Source: Hyphomicrobiales bacterium
Lineage (GTDB): Bacteria; Pseudomonadota; Alphaproteobacteria; Rhizobiales; Rhizobiaceae
NCBI GenBank assembly: GCA_900468625.1
Contig: UBUL01000011.1
Location: 1-64,000 of the forward strand
Direction: 5' to 3'
Length of the DNA: 64,000 bases
Positions 51,267 to 60,254 of the stretch are shown here, piece after piece (position 1 is the stretch's first letter; each line of letters starts with the position of its first letter). The translations under genes and the position numbers were made by a program. Under the pieces are notes generated by a model. It saw nothing but the letters and a program-made list of their open reading frames with translations. It was not told the origin of the DNA and did not search any database.

Positions 51267-52541
51267 ATGATTGAATTTCGGCCTTCCAAGAGGCTTGCTC
51301 GCGTCAATACGTCTCTTCGACGCGCAACTTTCGTCGCCATTAGCCTTTGCGCAGCGTCCTTTTCGGCCCATGCCGACAATCTGCCCGGATATCATCTCGG
51401 AGTCATGGACAAGCTGCATGTGCGCGTCGCCGAATGGCAGACCGCCGAGGGCACTATCCGCGACTGGTCGGTGGTTTCGGGCGACTATACGGTCGGACCG
51501 TCCGGCTCGATTTCCGTTCCCTTCATCGGCGACATGCCTGCCATCGGCAAGACCACGGATCAGATCGCCGAGGCGATCGGCCTCGGACTGCAAAAGCAGT
51601 TCGGCCTGCGCGATCGGCCTTCGGCATCCGTCGAAATGTCGCAGTTTCGGCCGATCTACCTTTCCGGAGAAGTCCAGAACCCCGGTGAATATCCGTTCGT
51701 GCCAAACCTGACCGTGATCAAGGCCATAAGCCTCGGCGGCGGCATGCGGCGCGCCGACGCCGGACAACGCTTTGCACGCGACTTCATCAACGCCAAGGGC
51801 GATGCCGTCGTCTACATGGCGGAGCGCGGCCGCCTGTTGATGCGCAAGGCACGTCTGCTGGCCGAATTGGCCGGCAAGGACGAGATCGCGGTTCCGGCTG
51901 AGCTCAAGCAGCTGCCCCATACGGCGGATCTGCTGGCGAGCGAGAAGGCGCTGATGGATACGCGCAGCCAGCGCCTGAAGACGCAACTGCAATCCCTGGA
52001 AGATTTGAAGACGCTTCTGCAGAACGAAGTCGAGGCTCTTTCGAAGAAGAACGAAACGCAGAGCCGTCAGCTTGATTTGGCCAAGGCCGACCGTGACAAG
52101 GTCGAAAGCCTGGCAGAAAGAGGGCTGGAGCTTGCCTCTCGCCGGATCTCCGCCGAGCAGCGCGCTTCCGATCTGGAAGCGACCCTGCTGGATACGGAAA
52201 CCGCGTCGCTGAAAGCCAAGCAGGACATCAACAAGGCCAATCAGGACGAGATTACCTTGCACAATGACTGGCAGAGTTCGTTGGCCCAGGACATGCAGGA
52301 TACCGACACGCAGCTGGAAACGCTGCAGCTCAAACTGTCGACCAGCCAATCCCTCATGCAGGAAGCCGTAGCTCAATCGGCTGACGCCAGCCACCTCGAT
52401 CCCAGCGGACAGGGTGTGAGCATCTCCTACACGATCATTCGTGACGACAACGGCCAATCGAAGGAAATCCAGGCTCAGGAGAATACGCAGGTATTGCCCG
52501 GTGACCTGATCAAGGTCAGCACCGGTCTTGCCATACGATAA
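51267..52541 (+). CDS. exoF: ExoF, succinoglycan outer-membrane export protein
   Basis: A 424-residue polysaccharide export protein of the Wza/BexD family. A signal peptide (about 1-32, ending FSAHA) precedes the export domain (LGVMDKLHVRVAEWQ; GSISVPFIGDMPAIGKTTDQ; RPIYLSGEVQNPGEYPFVP), and a long coiled-coil region follows (about 200-360, rich in Glu, Lys, Leu and Gln). Sinorhizobium ExoF has a similar size and is needed for export and for early synthesis. It lies between exoY and exoQ in one rightward unit. Confidence 0.92.
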   Translation: MIEFRPSKRLARVNTSLRRATFVAISLCAASFSAHADNLPGYHLGVMDKLHVRVAEWQTAEGTIRDWSVVSGDYTVGPSGSISVPFIGDMPAIGKTTDQIAEAIGLGLQKQFGLRDRPSASVEMSQFRPIYLSGEVQNPGEYPFVPNLTVIKAISLGGGMRRADAGQRFARDFINAKGDAVVYMAERGRLLMRKARLLAELAGKDEIAVPAELKQLPHTADLLASEKALMDTRSQRLKTQLQSLEDLKTLLQNEVEALSKKNETQSRQLDLAKADRDKVESLAERGLELASRRISAEQRASDLEATLLDTETASLKAKQDINKANQDEITLHNDWQSSLAQDMQDTDTQLETLQLKLSTSQSLMQEAVAQSADASHLDPSGQGVSISYTIIRDDNGQSKEIQAQENTQVLPGDLIKVSTGLAIR

Positions 52542-52550
52542 GGAAAGTCG

Positions 52551-53843
52551 ATGCGGATAGCCAAATCGATCTTTGTCCGTCCAGGCAGCAACGCCACCTA
52601 CGGCATGGTGGCGATTGCGCTGTCCTTCTTCGTCTTTGCCTATTCCTCCCGCTTCGGTCAGCCTTCGATCCTACTCTATTATGCGCTGTGGTTTCCGCTG
52701 GTGCTGATCGACTATCGCAATGTGCTCGGCAGCTATCACCGGCAGCTCTGGCTCTTTGCCTTCGGCGTCTTCACCTGCCTGTCGATCTTCTGGTCGGTCG
52801 TTCCCGCCGTCTCGGCACGCGCCGCGATCCAATATATGACGCACATATTCTGCGCCCTCGTCGCCATGCGGACGCTAGACATCCGCACACTCACGCGCGG
52901 CGCGATCGCGGGCACCGGCATCGTCCTTATCTTTTCGATATTGTTCGGCTACTATGCCTACGACCCGATCGACGGAACCTACAGTTTCGTCGGCGCCTTC
53001 GATTCCAAGAACCAGCTCGGCTTCTATGCGTCGCTCGGCATCTATTTCGCCTTCGCCGCCGTGTTCGTCCTCGGCGAGCGGCGGATCTGGATGCTGGGTG
53101 CGGGTTTTGCCGGCCTCCTGTCGGCATATTGTCTGCTCGCATCTGCATCGGCGACATCGGTGCTGACGACGGGATTGGTCGTGCTCTTGTGCGTCGGTCT
53201 GCGCGTCATCCTGTTCCTGTCGCCCAAGCAGCGCAAGACGCTGTTTGCGACCGTCGCCATCTCAGGTGTCGTCCTTGCCGTCGCCGGCACCTATCTCGGT
53301 GCCGTCGATCTCGTTCTCGGCGCATTCGGCAAGGATTCCACACTCACCGGGCGCACCTATCTTTGGCAGCAAGGCATCGCGGTGGCGCAGCAAAACCCAT
53401 TCTTCGGAATGGGCTACCAGGCATTTTGGGTCCAGGGCTTCTCCGAGCCGGAGCGTCTGTGGGAAGAGTTTTACATCACCTCGCGCGCAGGCTTCCATTT
53501 CCACAACACCTATATCGAAACGACGGTGGAAACCGGCCTCATCGGCGTTTTCCTGCTCGCGTCGATCCTGCTGACGGCCGTCATCGGCCATATCGGCCGC
53601 TTCCTCAGCGACATCAGGAACGATGAATCCTATGTGCTCCTGGGCGTCGCAACCCTGCTGCTGATCCGGTCTTTCGTGGAGATCGATATTCTCAATCCGT
53701 ACCATGTCGGCTCCTTCCTGTTTTATTTCACGGCGGGCAAGCTTTCCATGCGAATGCGCGCGCCAATGAAAGCGCCACGTCTGCCCGACGACCGGATGGA
53801 GTTTACGTCACCTGTAAACTGGGAGCCGCGTGCCGGCCGATGA
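52551..53843 (+). CDS. exoQ: ExoQ, succinoglycan polymerase
   Basis: A 430-residue Wzy-type polymerase with about eleven membrane helices. The O-antigen ligase/polymerase loop is visible near residue 260 (KDSTLTGRTYLWQQG) and at about 315 (HFHNTYIETTVETGLIGVFL); these carry the conserved Arg and His. ExoQ is required for high-molecular-weight succinoglycan. It starts nine bases after exoF and overlaps exoZ by four bases. Confidence 0.92.
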   Translation: MRIAKSIFVRPGSNATYGMVAIALSFFVFAYSSRFGQPSILLYYALWFPLVLIDYRNVLGSYHRQLWLFAFGVFTCLSIFWSVVPAVSARAAIQYMTHIFCALVAMRTLDIRTLTRGAIAGTGIVLIFSILFGYYAYDPIDGTYSFVGAFDSKNQLGFYASLGIYFAFAAVFVLGERRIWMLGAGFAGLLSAYCLLASASATSVLTTGLVVLLCVGLRVILFLSPKQRKTLFATVAISGVVLAVAGTYLGAVDLVLGAFGKDSTLTGRTYLWQQGIAVAQQNPFFGMGYQAFWVQGFSEPERLWEEFYITSRAGFHFHNTYIETTVETGLIGVFLLASILLTAVIGHIGRFLSDIRNDESYVLLGVATLLLIRSFVEIDILNPYHVGSFLFYFTAGKLSMRMRAPMKAPRLPDDRMEFTSPVNWEPRAGR

Positions 53844-54847
53844 AAACACTTTACGGCATCCAATATCTTCGCGCCTTTGCCGCCCTTGCGGTCGTGCTTT
53901 TTCACGCAGCCGAGCGCAGCGGCGGCCATTTTCGCATCGGAGCGGCCGGCGTCGACGTCTTCTTCGTCATCAGCGGCTTCATCATGTGGACCATGAGCGA
54001 ACGCCGCCCGGTAACGCCGCTGAGCTTCGTGCTGGACCGCCTGCAACGCATTGCCCCGTCCTATTGGATCGTCACCGCCATCATGATCGTCGGCGCAGTT
54101 GTCGGCCTGTTTCCGAACATGAAGCTGACAGCAACCCACGTCCTCGGTTCACTGCTGTTCATTCCGGTCCGCTCGCCAAGCGCGGACAATGGCGAGATAT
54201 GGCCGGTGCTGGTGCAGGGATGGACGCTGAATTTCGAGATGTTTTTCTATGTCGTCTTCGCGGCCTGCCTGTTCCTGCCGCGACGCTTTCGGCTGGCCAG
54301 CCTGATCGGCGTCTTCGTCGCCTTCGTTATAGCCGGCGCCGTCATCCATTCGCAGTCGCCGCTCGCCGTCACCTATACCAGACCGATCATTCTCGAATTC
54401 ACGGCAGGCGCCGTTCTCGGACAGCTCTGGCTGAAAGGACAAATTCCCGGATTTGGGCTTGGTCTTGCCCTGATGGCGGCAGCGATTGCCGGTTTCACCG
54501 CTATCGAGATTCTCAGTCTCGAATTCAACGAAACAACCTGCGGCCCGCTTGCGATAGCGCTCGTTCTGGGCATGGTTTCGGTCGAGCGCAGCGGCAGGCT
54601 TCCGCAGATCGTGCCGCTTACCTATCTCGGCAATGCCTCCTATTCCATCTACCTATGGCATACGCTGGCAATCTCGGTGATCGTGAAGCTCGCGGCATCG
54701 ACGCCGATCCCTTCCGATGTGGTGACGTTTATCGGCGCAATAGCGGGAACCCTGCTCGGAATAGTCGCCTATGAGCTGGTCGAAAAACCGTTGCGCAATC
54801 TGTTGCGCAATTTCAGCTGGCGAAAGGCTCGCCCATCGCCAGCATAA
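53840..54847 (+). CDS. exoZ: ExoZ, succinoglycan O-acetyltransferase
   Basis: A 335-residue membrane acyltransferase of family 3 with about ten helices. The signature YLRAFAALAVVLFHAAERSG carries the catalytic histidine (about residue 23), then AAGVDVFFVISGFIMWTMS follows, and the late YLGNASYSIYLWHTLAI has the usual SYSIYLWH. ExoZ adds the acetyl group of succinoglycan. It is the same superfamily as ExoH, so acetylation should survive even though exoH is broken. It ends the rightward exo unit; exoB is not adjacent. Confidence 0.92.
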   Translation: MKTLYGIQYLRAFAALAVVLFHAAERSGGHFRIGAAGVDVFFVISGFIMWTMSERRPVTPLSFVLDRLQRIAPSYWIVTAIMIVGAVVGLFPNMKLTATHVLGSLLFIPVRSPSADNGEIWPVLVQGWTLNFEMFFYVVFAACLFLPRRFRLASLIGVFVAFVIAGAVIHSQSPLAVTYTRPIILEFTAGAVLGQLWLKGQIPGFGLGLALMAAAIAGFTAIEILSLEFNETTCGPLAIALVLGMVSVERSGRLPQIVPLTYLGNASYSIYLWHTLAISVIVKLAASTPIPSDVVTFIGAIAGTLLGIVAYELVEKPLRNLLRNFSWRKARPSPA

Positions 54848-54859
54848 AAATGGAACCCG

Positions 54860-54972
54860 GCTTCGGGATGGAGCAGTTCCAGGAAAAGTGCGCAAGCGGT
54901 TTTCCGTCCGGAATTGCGTAAAAAAAGAGATAGAGCGGTTCAGAGATTCCGTGAAAAACTGAACCGCTCTGG
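54860..54972. repeat. RIME-like mosaic repeat, copy 4, ending in a terminator-like hairpin
   Basis: The left module (GGAGCAGTTCC ... CCGGAATTGCG) matches the second module of copy 1. The right part is a hairpin with a perfect 12-base-pair stem: AGAGCGGTTCAG (54932-54943) and CTGAACCGCTCT (54959-54970), followed by GGGGCTTCGATTTTA. It lies just after exoZ and before the convergent sugar permease gene and could end both transcripts. Confidence 0.7.
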
Positions 54973-55033
54973 GGCTTCGATTTTACCCATGCCGCAGTCG
55001 CAAAACCGCGGCACATTTTTTGCGCGATATGCT

Positions 55034-56005
55034 TCAGGCTCGCCGCCGGCGCAGCTGATCGAAATAAACGATCACGATGATCAGGACGCCGGTGATGATG
55101 CGTTGCCAGAAGGAATTGAGGTTCAAGAGATTGGCGCCATTGTTGATGGTCGCAAGGATGAATGCGCCGATCAGCGGGCCATAGACGGTGCCGACCGCAC
55201 CGAACAGGCTGGTTCCCCCGATGACCGACGAGGCGATTGCCTGCAGCTCCCAGCCATCGGCCTGCGTGGCATTGCCGATGGCGATGCGCGATGCAAGGAG
55301 AATGCCGACGAAGGCAGCACATGTTCCCGATAGAATATAGGCGAGATAGATCATCCAGTTGACGTTGACGCCGGACAGGCGTGCAGCCTCGCGGTTTGAG
55401 CCGACGGCGAAGAGATAGCGGCCCCAGCGGCTCAGATGCAGGAAGATGACGGCCGGGATCGCCACCAGGATCACCATCCAGAACAGGCTCGGAATTCCAA
55501 GAAAATCCGACACGGCGAAATTGGTGAAATCGTCATTGACGATATTGATCGTCGAACCGTTGGTGATCAGCAGACCGATGCCGCGAAGCGAGGTCAGCGT
55601 CGCCAGCGTGATGATGAAGGGCGGCAGGCCCATGCGCACGATGCCGAAGCCGTGGAACGCCCCGATCAGAACCCCGAATAAGAGAGTAATGAGGATGGCG
55701 GCCCAGACAGGAAAGCCGGCCTGGAGCAGCCATGCAATGATGACGGTGCAGAAGCCGACGATCGCGCCGACGGAAAGATCGATCCCCGCCGTAATGATGA
55801 CGAAGGTCTGGCCAAGCGCGAGAATGGCCGTCATCGATCCCTGACGCATGAGGTTGGTTATATTGAGCGGCGTCCAGAACTTGTCGGTCCAGAAGCCGAG
55901 CAGGACCCACAGCACCAGCAACAGCAGGATCAGCGTCAAACTGAAAAGGATGTTCATCTTGCGCCGCGGCGCAACGGTGGGGCCTTCTGTCGTGTTCGCG
56001 GCCAT
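55034..56005 (-). CDS. Sugar ABC permease (RbsC type)
   Basis: A 323-residue permease of the ribose/xylose/galactose (CUT2) group with about eight to ten helices. Conserved parts are TNLMRQGSMTAILALGQTF, ITAGIDLSVGAIVGFC, GAFHGFGIVRMGLPPFIITL and, near the end, GGTSLFGAVGTVYGPLIGAF. CUT2 importers use one permease as a homodimer. It follows the ATPase gene by 31 bases as the last gene of the transporter operon. Confidence 0.9.
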   Translation of the reverse strand: MAANTTEGPTVAPRRKMNILFSLTLILLLLVLWVLLGFWTDKFWTPLNITNLMRQGSMTAILALGQTFVIITAGIDLSVGAIVGFCTVIIAWLLQAGFPVWAAILITLLFGVLIGAFHGFGIVRMGLPPFIITLATLTSLRGIGLLITNGSTINIVNDDFTNFAVSDFLGIPSLFWMVILVAIPAVIFLHLSRWGRYLFAVGSNREAARLSGVNVNWMIYLAYILSGTCAAFVGILLASRIAIGNATQADGWELQAIASSVIGGTSLFGAVGTVYGPLIGAFILATINNGANLLNLNSFWQRIITGVLIIVIVYFDQLRRRRA

Positions 56006-56036
56006 TCTTGTTCTCCCTTTTTCGACTTTTTATTGT

Positions 56037-57587
56037 TCAGACACCAATCGCCTCGCTGAGGACTTCCTCATGCGTGGCGGCGTGAAAATCATGGCTGGCG
56101 ACCAGTTGGCCGTGGCGGAAAACATGCAGGCGATCGGCAAGCTCGTAGACCTCGGGCAGATAGGAGGAAATGACGATGATGCCGGCGCCGGCGCGAAGCA
56201 GCTTGGCGAACAACCGATAGATCTCCGCCTTCGTCCCGACATCGACACCGACGGTCGGCTCATCGAAGATGAAGAGCTTGGCGCCGTGGCTCAGCCATTT
56301 GCCGATCACCACCTTCTGCTGGTTGCCGCCGGACATGGCGGAAACCAGAACCCGCCTGCTCGGCGTCTTGATGCTGAGATCGCGGATCTGCTTGTCGGCG
56401 TTCGCAGCCTCGCTCTTGTTGTTGATGATCGGACCCCGGCTCAACCGCTTGAACACGGGCAGATTGATATTGAGCCCGATCGGCAGGTTGAGGCAGAGCC
56501 CTTGGTCGCGGCGGCTTTCGGGCGCAAGCGCAATGCCGAGCTCCATCGCATCGCGTTCGTTGCGGATATCGACCTTGCGTCCCTGCCAATGGATTTCCCC
56601 CGCCGAGATCGGCTGACGACCATAAAGACCGAGCGCGAATTCGCTGCGCCCGGCCCCAATCAATCCATAGAGGCCGACGATTTCGCCGGCGCGGACGGTC
56701 AGCGAGACATTCTCGAAGCCCGGGCCGGAAAGACCCCGCGTTTCCAGAATGGTCGCGCCGATCGGGATCTCCTCCTTATGGTAGATCTGCTCGATGGAGC
56801 GATTGATCATCAGCTTGATCAGCTCGTCCTCATTGGTTTCCCCGATCGTGCGCGTGCCGACATGCGTGCCGTCGCGCAGCACGGAAACGCGATCCGCCAG
56901 CTCGAAGACCTCCTCCATGCGATGACTGATATAGACGATCGTCACCCCTTCGCTCTGCAGGCGGCGGATCAGCTTGAACAATTGTGCCGATTCCTTGCGC
57001 GTCAGATAGGCGGTCGGCTCATCGAAGATCAGGAATTGCGTGCCGCGCATTGCCGCTCTCGCGGTTGCGACGAGCTGCTGCTGGCCGATGGTGAGCGAGC
57101 TCAGGAGTTCTCCGGCCGGCAATCCGAAACCGAGATCGTCAAGCACGGTCTGCGCCATGGCGACCATCTGCTTCTTGCGCATAAGCCCGAAACGATTGAC
57201 TTCATCACCGAGGAAAAGATTGGCCGCGACCGTCAGATGCGGACAAAGCACCACTTCCTGGTGCACGGCATTGATACCACGGGCAATCGCCTCATTGGGC
57301 GTTGCTAGCGCCACGGGATGACCGCACCATAAAATTTCGCCTGATGTCCTCGTGATGACACCGGTCAAAAGCTTGATAAGCGTCGATTTGCCGGCACCGT
57401 TTTCGCCCACGATCGCATGGATTTCACCCGCCAGAAACGTGATGGTCGCAGGTTTCAGCGCCTCGACAAAGCCATAGCGCTTCTGCAGTCCCTTAAGTTC
57501 AAGGATGGGCGAGCCGGCCGCGATACGGCTTGCTTCCGTCTTGACGGTGTCATCGTGCCGATGGCTGATTTCTTCAAGGCTCGTCAT
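56037..57587 (-). CDS. Sugar ABC ATPase, duplicated (RbsA type)
   Basis: A 516-residue tandem ATPase of the CUT2 group. The start at 57587 is preferred (MTSLEEIS, with GAGGTC and CGAGGAGACC upstream); the frame opens at 57677 without support. The first cassette has Walker A GENGAGKSTLIKLL, signature SLTIGQQQLVATARA and Walker B FLIFDEPTAYL. The second has the degenerate GLIGAGRSEFALGL usual in this group, signature MSGGNQQKVVIGKWL and FIFDEPTVGVDVG. It powers the adjacent permease. The upstream gene encodes the binding protein. Confidence 0.92.
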   Translation of the reverse strand: MTSLEEISHRHDDTVKTEASRIAAGSPILELKGLQKRYGFVEALKPATITFLAGEIHAIVGENGAGKSTLIKLLTGVITRTSGEILWCGHPVALATPNEAIARGINAVHQEVVLCPHLTVAANLFLGDEVNRFGLMRKKQMVAMAQTVLDDLGFGLPAGELLSSLTIGQQQLVATARAAMRGTQFLIFDEPTAYLTRKESAQLFKLIRRLQSEGVTIVYISHRMEEVFELADRVSVLRDGTHVGTRTIGETNEDELIKLMINRSIEQIYHKEEIPIGATILETRGLSGPGFENVSLTVRAGEIVGLYGLIGAGRSEFALGLYGRQPISAGEIHWQGRKVDIRNERDAMELGIALAPESRRDQGLCLNLPIGLNINLPVFKRLSRGPIINNKSEAANADKQIRDLSIKTPSRRVLVSAMSGGNQQKVVIGKWLSHGAKLFIFDEPTVGVDVGTKAEIYRLFAKLLRAGAGIIVISSYLPEVYELADRLHVFRHGQLVASHDFHAATHEEVLSEAIGV

Positions 57588-57680
57588 GAGGTCTCCTCGC
57601 TGTCGCATTGCCGCATGACCACTTCGGGCAGGCAGCCGGACGAAAGGCCGCGCCCGATCCCTCGGGCGCGGCCTCAAGCC

Positions 57681-58670
57681 TTACTTGACCTTCGGATTGA
57701 TCAAGGCATCGATCTTTGGATCGCTCATATTCGCCTTGGTGACGAGGTTGGCGCCGGTATCGACATTCGCCGCGACCTTCTCTTTCTTGGAGGCGGCGAG
57801 CGCCGTCTTGATGCCGTCATAACCCATGCGATAAGGATCCTGAACGACGAGGCCGGCAAGAACACCCGACTTCAGGAAGCCGACTGTCTTGTCGTCATTG
57901 TCGAAGCCGATGACCTTGATCTTGTCGCCGAGCTTGTTTTCGGCAATCGCCTGGCCAACGCCCTGGGCCATGATCAGGTTGGAGGCGAAGACGCCGACGA
58001 GCTTCGGATTGGCCGTGATCAGGTCGGTCATGATGTTGAGGCCGGTGGTTGCCTGGCCGTCGGCATATTTGTCGGCGACGACCTTGAGGCCCGGATATTT
58101 GCTCTTGATCTCTTCCAGGAAGCCCTGACGGCGCTGGTCGAGAGAACCGACGCCCGGCAGGCTGGTGATGATGGCGACTTCACCTTCTTCCTTGCCGGTC
58201 ATGCCCTTGATCGCCGCAGCAAGGCCATCAGCGGCGATACGGCCGCCCTGGACGTTGTCGGTGGTCAGGAACGAGACGAAGGCCTTGGAATCGGCGGCCG
58301 AGTCGATGCCGACCACGGGCACGGACTTGGCGGCTTCATCCACGGGCTTGCCGAGTGCTTTGCGTTCGGTCGGCGCGATCACGACCGCGGCCGGCTTGCC
58401 GGCAACGGCGTTTTCGAGAATGCTGATCTGGCCATTGATGTCGGATTCCGATTGTGCACCAAGCTCCGGCACCTTCACGCCGAGATCCTTGCCTGCCTGG
58501 CGTGCGCCGGCAAGAACGATCTGCCAGTAGAAAGATGTCGTATCCTTGACGATAATCGGGATGGTCACGTCGGCCGCGAAGGACTGCACCGGCATCGCCA
58601 TTGCGATGACTGCAGCGCCGGCAAGGCCGGCAAAGGTGCGGCGGGACAGAAGTGACTTGGCAATTTTCAT
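57681..58670 (-). CDS. Periplasmic sugar-binding protein (RbsB type)
   Basis: A 329-residue binding protein with a signal peptide (about 1-33; LAGAAVIAMAMPVQSFAA). The type-1 periplasmic fold opens VTIPIIVKDTTSFYWQIVLA, with VVIAPTERKALGKPVDEA, VPVVGIDS and KVIGFDNDDKTVGFLKSG, like ribose- and galactose-type proteins. The ligand is unknown; the adjacent aldose-dehydrogenase-like reductase suggests an aldose or polyol. It is the first gene of the leftward transporter operon. Confidence 0.88.
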   Translation of the reverse strand: MKIAKSLLSRRTFAGLAGAAVIAMAMPVQSFAADVTIPIIVKDTTSFYWQIVLAGARQAGKDLGVKVPELGAQSESDINGQISILENAVAGKPAAVVIAPTERKALGKPVDEAAKSVPVVGIDSAADSKAFVSFLTTDNVQGGRIAADGLAAAIKGMTGKEEGEVAIITSLPGVGSLDQRRQGFLEEIKSKYPGLKVVADKYADGQATTGLNIMTDLITANPKLVGVFASNLIMAQGVGQAIAENKLGDKIKVIGFDNDDKTVGFLKSGVLAGLVVQDPYRMGYDGIKTALAASKKEKVAANVDTGANLVTKANMSDPKIDALINPKVK

Positions 58671-58737
58671 TTGCTTCTCCTCTCAACGCGCTCTGTTTTC
58701 CTGCACACCGGCCGCTGAACGCTTACGGCTCGGTATC

Positions 58738-58757
58738 GTGACGCCTTGAAGCGTCAC
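58738..58757. other. Short perfect hairpin upstream of the sugar transporter
   Basis: GTGACGC-CTTGAA-GCGTCAC, a 7-base-pair stem with a 6-base loop, lies in the 178-base gap between the aldo/keto reductase stop and the binding-protein start. It could end the reductase transcript or serve as an operator for the transporter operon. Nothing else is visible in the gap. Confidence 0.4.
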
Positions 58758-58848
58758 GCATCGCGCGGCGGAAAGGCCACCGACGCCAAAACAGGCTTTC
58801 CTCCTCTTCGAATCCGCCTCTCCCGGCGGCTCGATAGCTCCGTATCTG

Positions 58849-59871
58849 CTAGACCCTGACCGCCTCGTCCCCCAAAGGAGGTGCAACCACAGTCAATTCC
58901 TCGAACTCCGCATAGAGGCTGTCGGGAAGCCTTGGCTCCACGAGCTGCATGTTGCGGTTAAGACTTTCCGGCTTCGCCGTGCCGATCAGCACCGAGGCCA
59001 CGCAGGAACTGCGCAACGGGAACTGAAGGGCCGCCTGGGCGAGCGGTATGCCATGTTTGCGGGCGATTTCTTCCATTGCCCCCACCTTGGCGAGAATATC
59101 CGGCGTTGCCGGCAGATAGTCGAAATGCGCGCCGGGCACAGGCCCCGTTGCCAGGATGCCGGAATTGAAGACGCCGCCAACGACCAGCGACGTTCCCTTC
59201 TTTTCGCAAAGCGGCAGCAGCTCGGCAACGGCCGAACGGTCCAGTAGAGTATAGCGGCCCGCAAGCAGAATGCAGTCGATATCGGCCGCATGCATCACGT
59301 CCAGGCAGACAGGCACTTCGTTGACGCCGAGACCATAGGCCTTGATGACGCCTGATGATTTCAGCTGCTCCAGCGCCTTCAACCCCGAGCCCAGAAGCTG
59401 GCCGAGATAGCGCTCGTTCAGCGCTTTGCCGTGCGTATAGCCGCCAATATCGTGGACGTAGAGAATGTCGATGCGATTGAGCCCGAGACGGGCATAGCTG
59501 AACTCCACCGAGCGCATGATGCCGTCATAGGAATAATCATAATCGGCGTCGAAGGGCAGAGGATCGACATAGCCGTAATTCGGCACCTTGTCGGTCGGCA
59601 CCGGACGCATGAGACGGCCAACCTTGGTCGAGAGCACATAGCTGTCATCGGGCTGATCGCGCAGGAAATCGCCGACGCGGCGCTCGCCGAGGCCCAAGCC
59701 ATACCAGGGCGCGACATCGAAATAGCGGATACCGCCATCCCAGGCCGCCTGCAGGGTCGCCATCGCCTGGTCGCGCGAGCAGGTGCGGTAAAGACCGCCG
59801 AGCGCCGCAGCGCCGAAGCTGATCTCGGTGACCTCAAGCCCCGTCCTGCCGATTGTTCCTGTCTTCATCAC
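58849..59871 (-). CDS. Aldo/keto reductase, D-threo-aldose 1-dehydrogenase type
   Basis: A 340-residue aldo/keto reductase of the group that includes L-fucose/D-arabinose (D-threo-aldose) 1-dehydrogenases and pyridoxal 4-dehydrogenase. The catalytic tetrad is visible: Asp and Tyr in YFDVAPWYGLGLGERRVG (about 50-67), Lys in STKVGRLMRP, and His in DILYVHDIGGY. The cofactor loop SVLIGTAKPESLNRN is near the C-terminus. It likely oxidises the sugar brought in by the adjacent transporter. The gene is divergent from the GntR regulator. Confidence 0.88.
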   Translation of the reverse strand: MMKTGTIGRTGLEVTEISFGAAALGGLYRTCSRDQAMATLQAAWDGGIRYFDVAPWYGLGLGERRVGDFLRDQPDDSYVLSTKVGRLMRPVPTDKVPNYGYVDPLPFDADYDYSYDGIMRSVEFSYARLGLNRIDILYVHDIGGYTHGKALNERYLGQLLGSGLKALEQLKSSGVIKAYGLGVNEVPVCLDVMHAADIDCILLAGRYTLLDRSAVAELLPLCEKKGTSLVVGGVFNSGILATGPVPGAHFDYLPATPDILAKVGAMEEIARKHGIPLAQAALQFPLRSSCVASVLIGTAKPESLNRNMQLVEPRLPDSLYAEFEELTVVAPPLGDEAVRV

Positions 59872-60254
59872 CTCTCCCTTGTGATGACTGTCATTTCAAG
59901 TCCCGACGTATACGGCTCGACGGGGTCGCCATCGTCATGCTGCGCAGTGTCTACCGTTGGCGTGGGCAAAGGAACCGCGCCTTCGATCGGCAATTGCACT
60001 CCTCCCGCAGGTTTCAAGCGTTGTCATTTCCATCGCCTCCCTGCCATTGATGTTACATGATATTCCAACATCCGTCGCCGATTGATTTTGTTTTTTATCT
60101 ACAATAAACATTTGGGTGTCAACGAGGAAATCATGCGGTCGTCCCGGAAGATGGCGGAAGCAGCGGTTTCGGCAGAACTCCTGCAATTGACCGCCATTGA
60201 TACATGTTCAGACAGCGCCGCCGATAAAGAGCGGCGGCGATATGCGAGGGGGAA
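59872..60254. promoter_or_regulatory. Divergent promoter region between reductase and GntR genes
   Basis: This 383-base region holds no convincing gene; small frames on both strands lack family features. An AT-rich stretch (TTGTTTTTTATCTACAATAA, 60087-60106) with loosely inverted GTTT/AAAC ends is the best candidate promoter or operator. Regulation by the adjacent GntR protein is inferred. Confidence 0.45.
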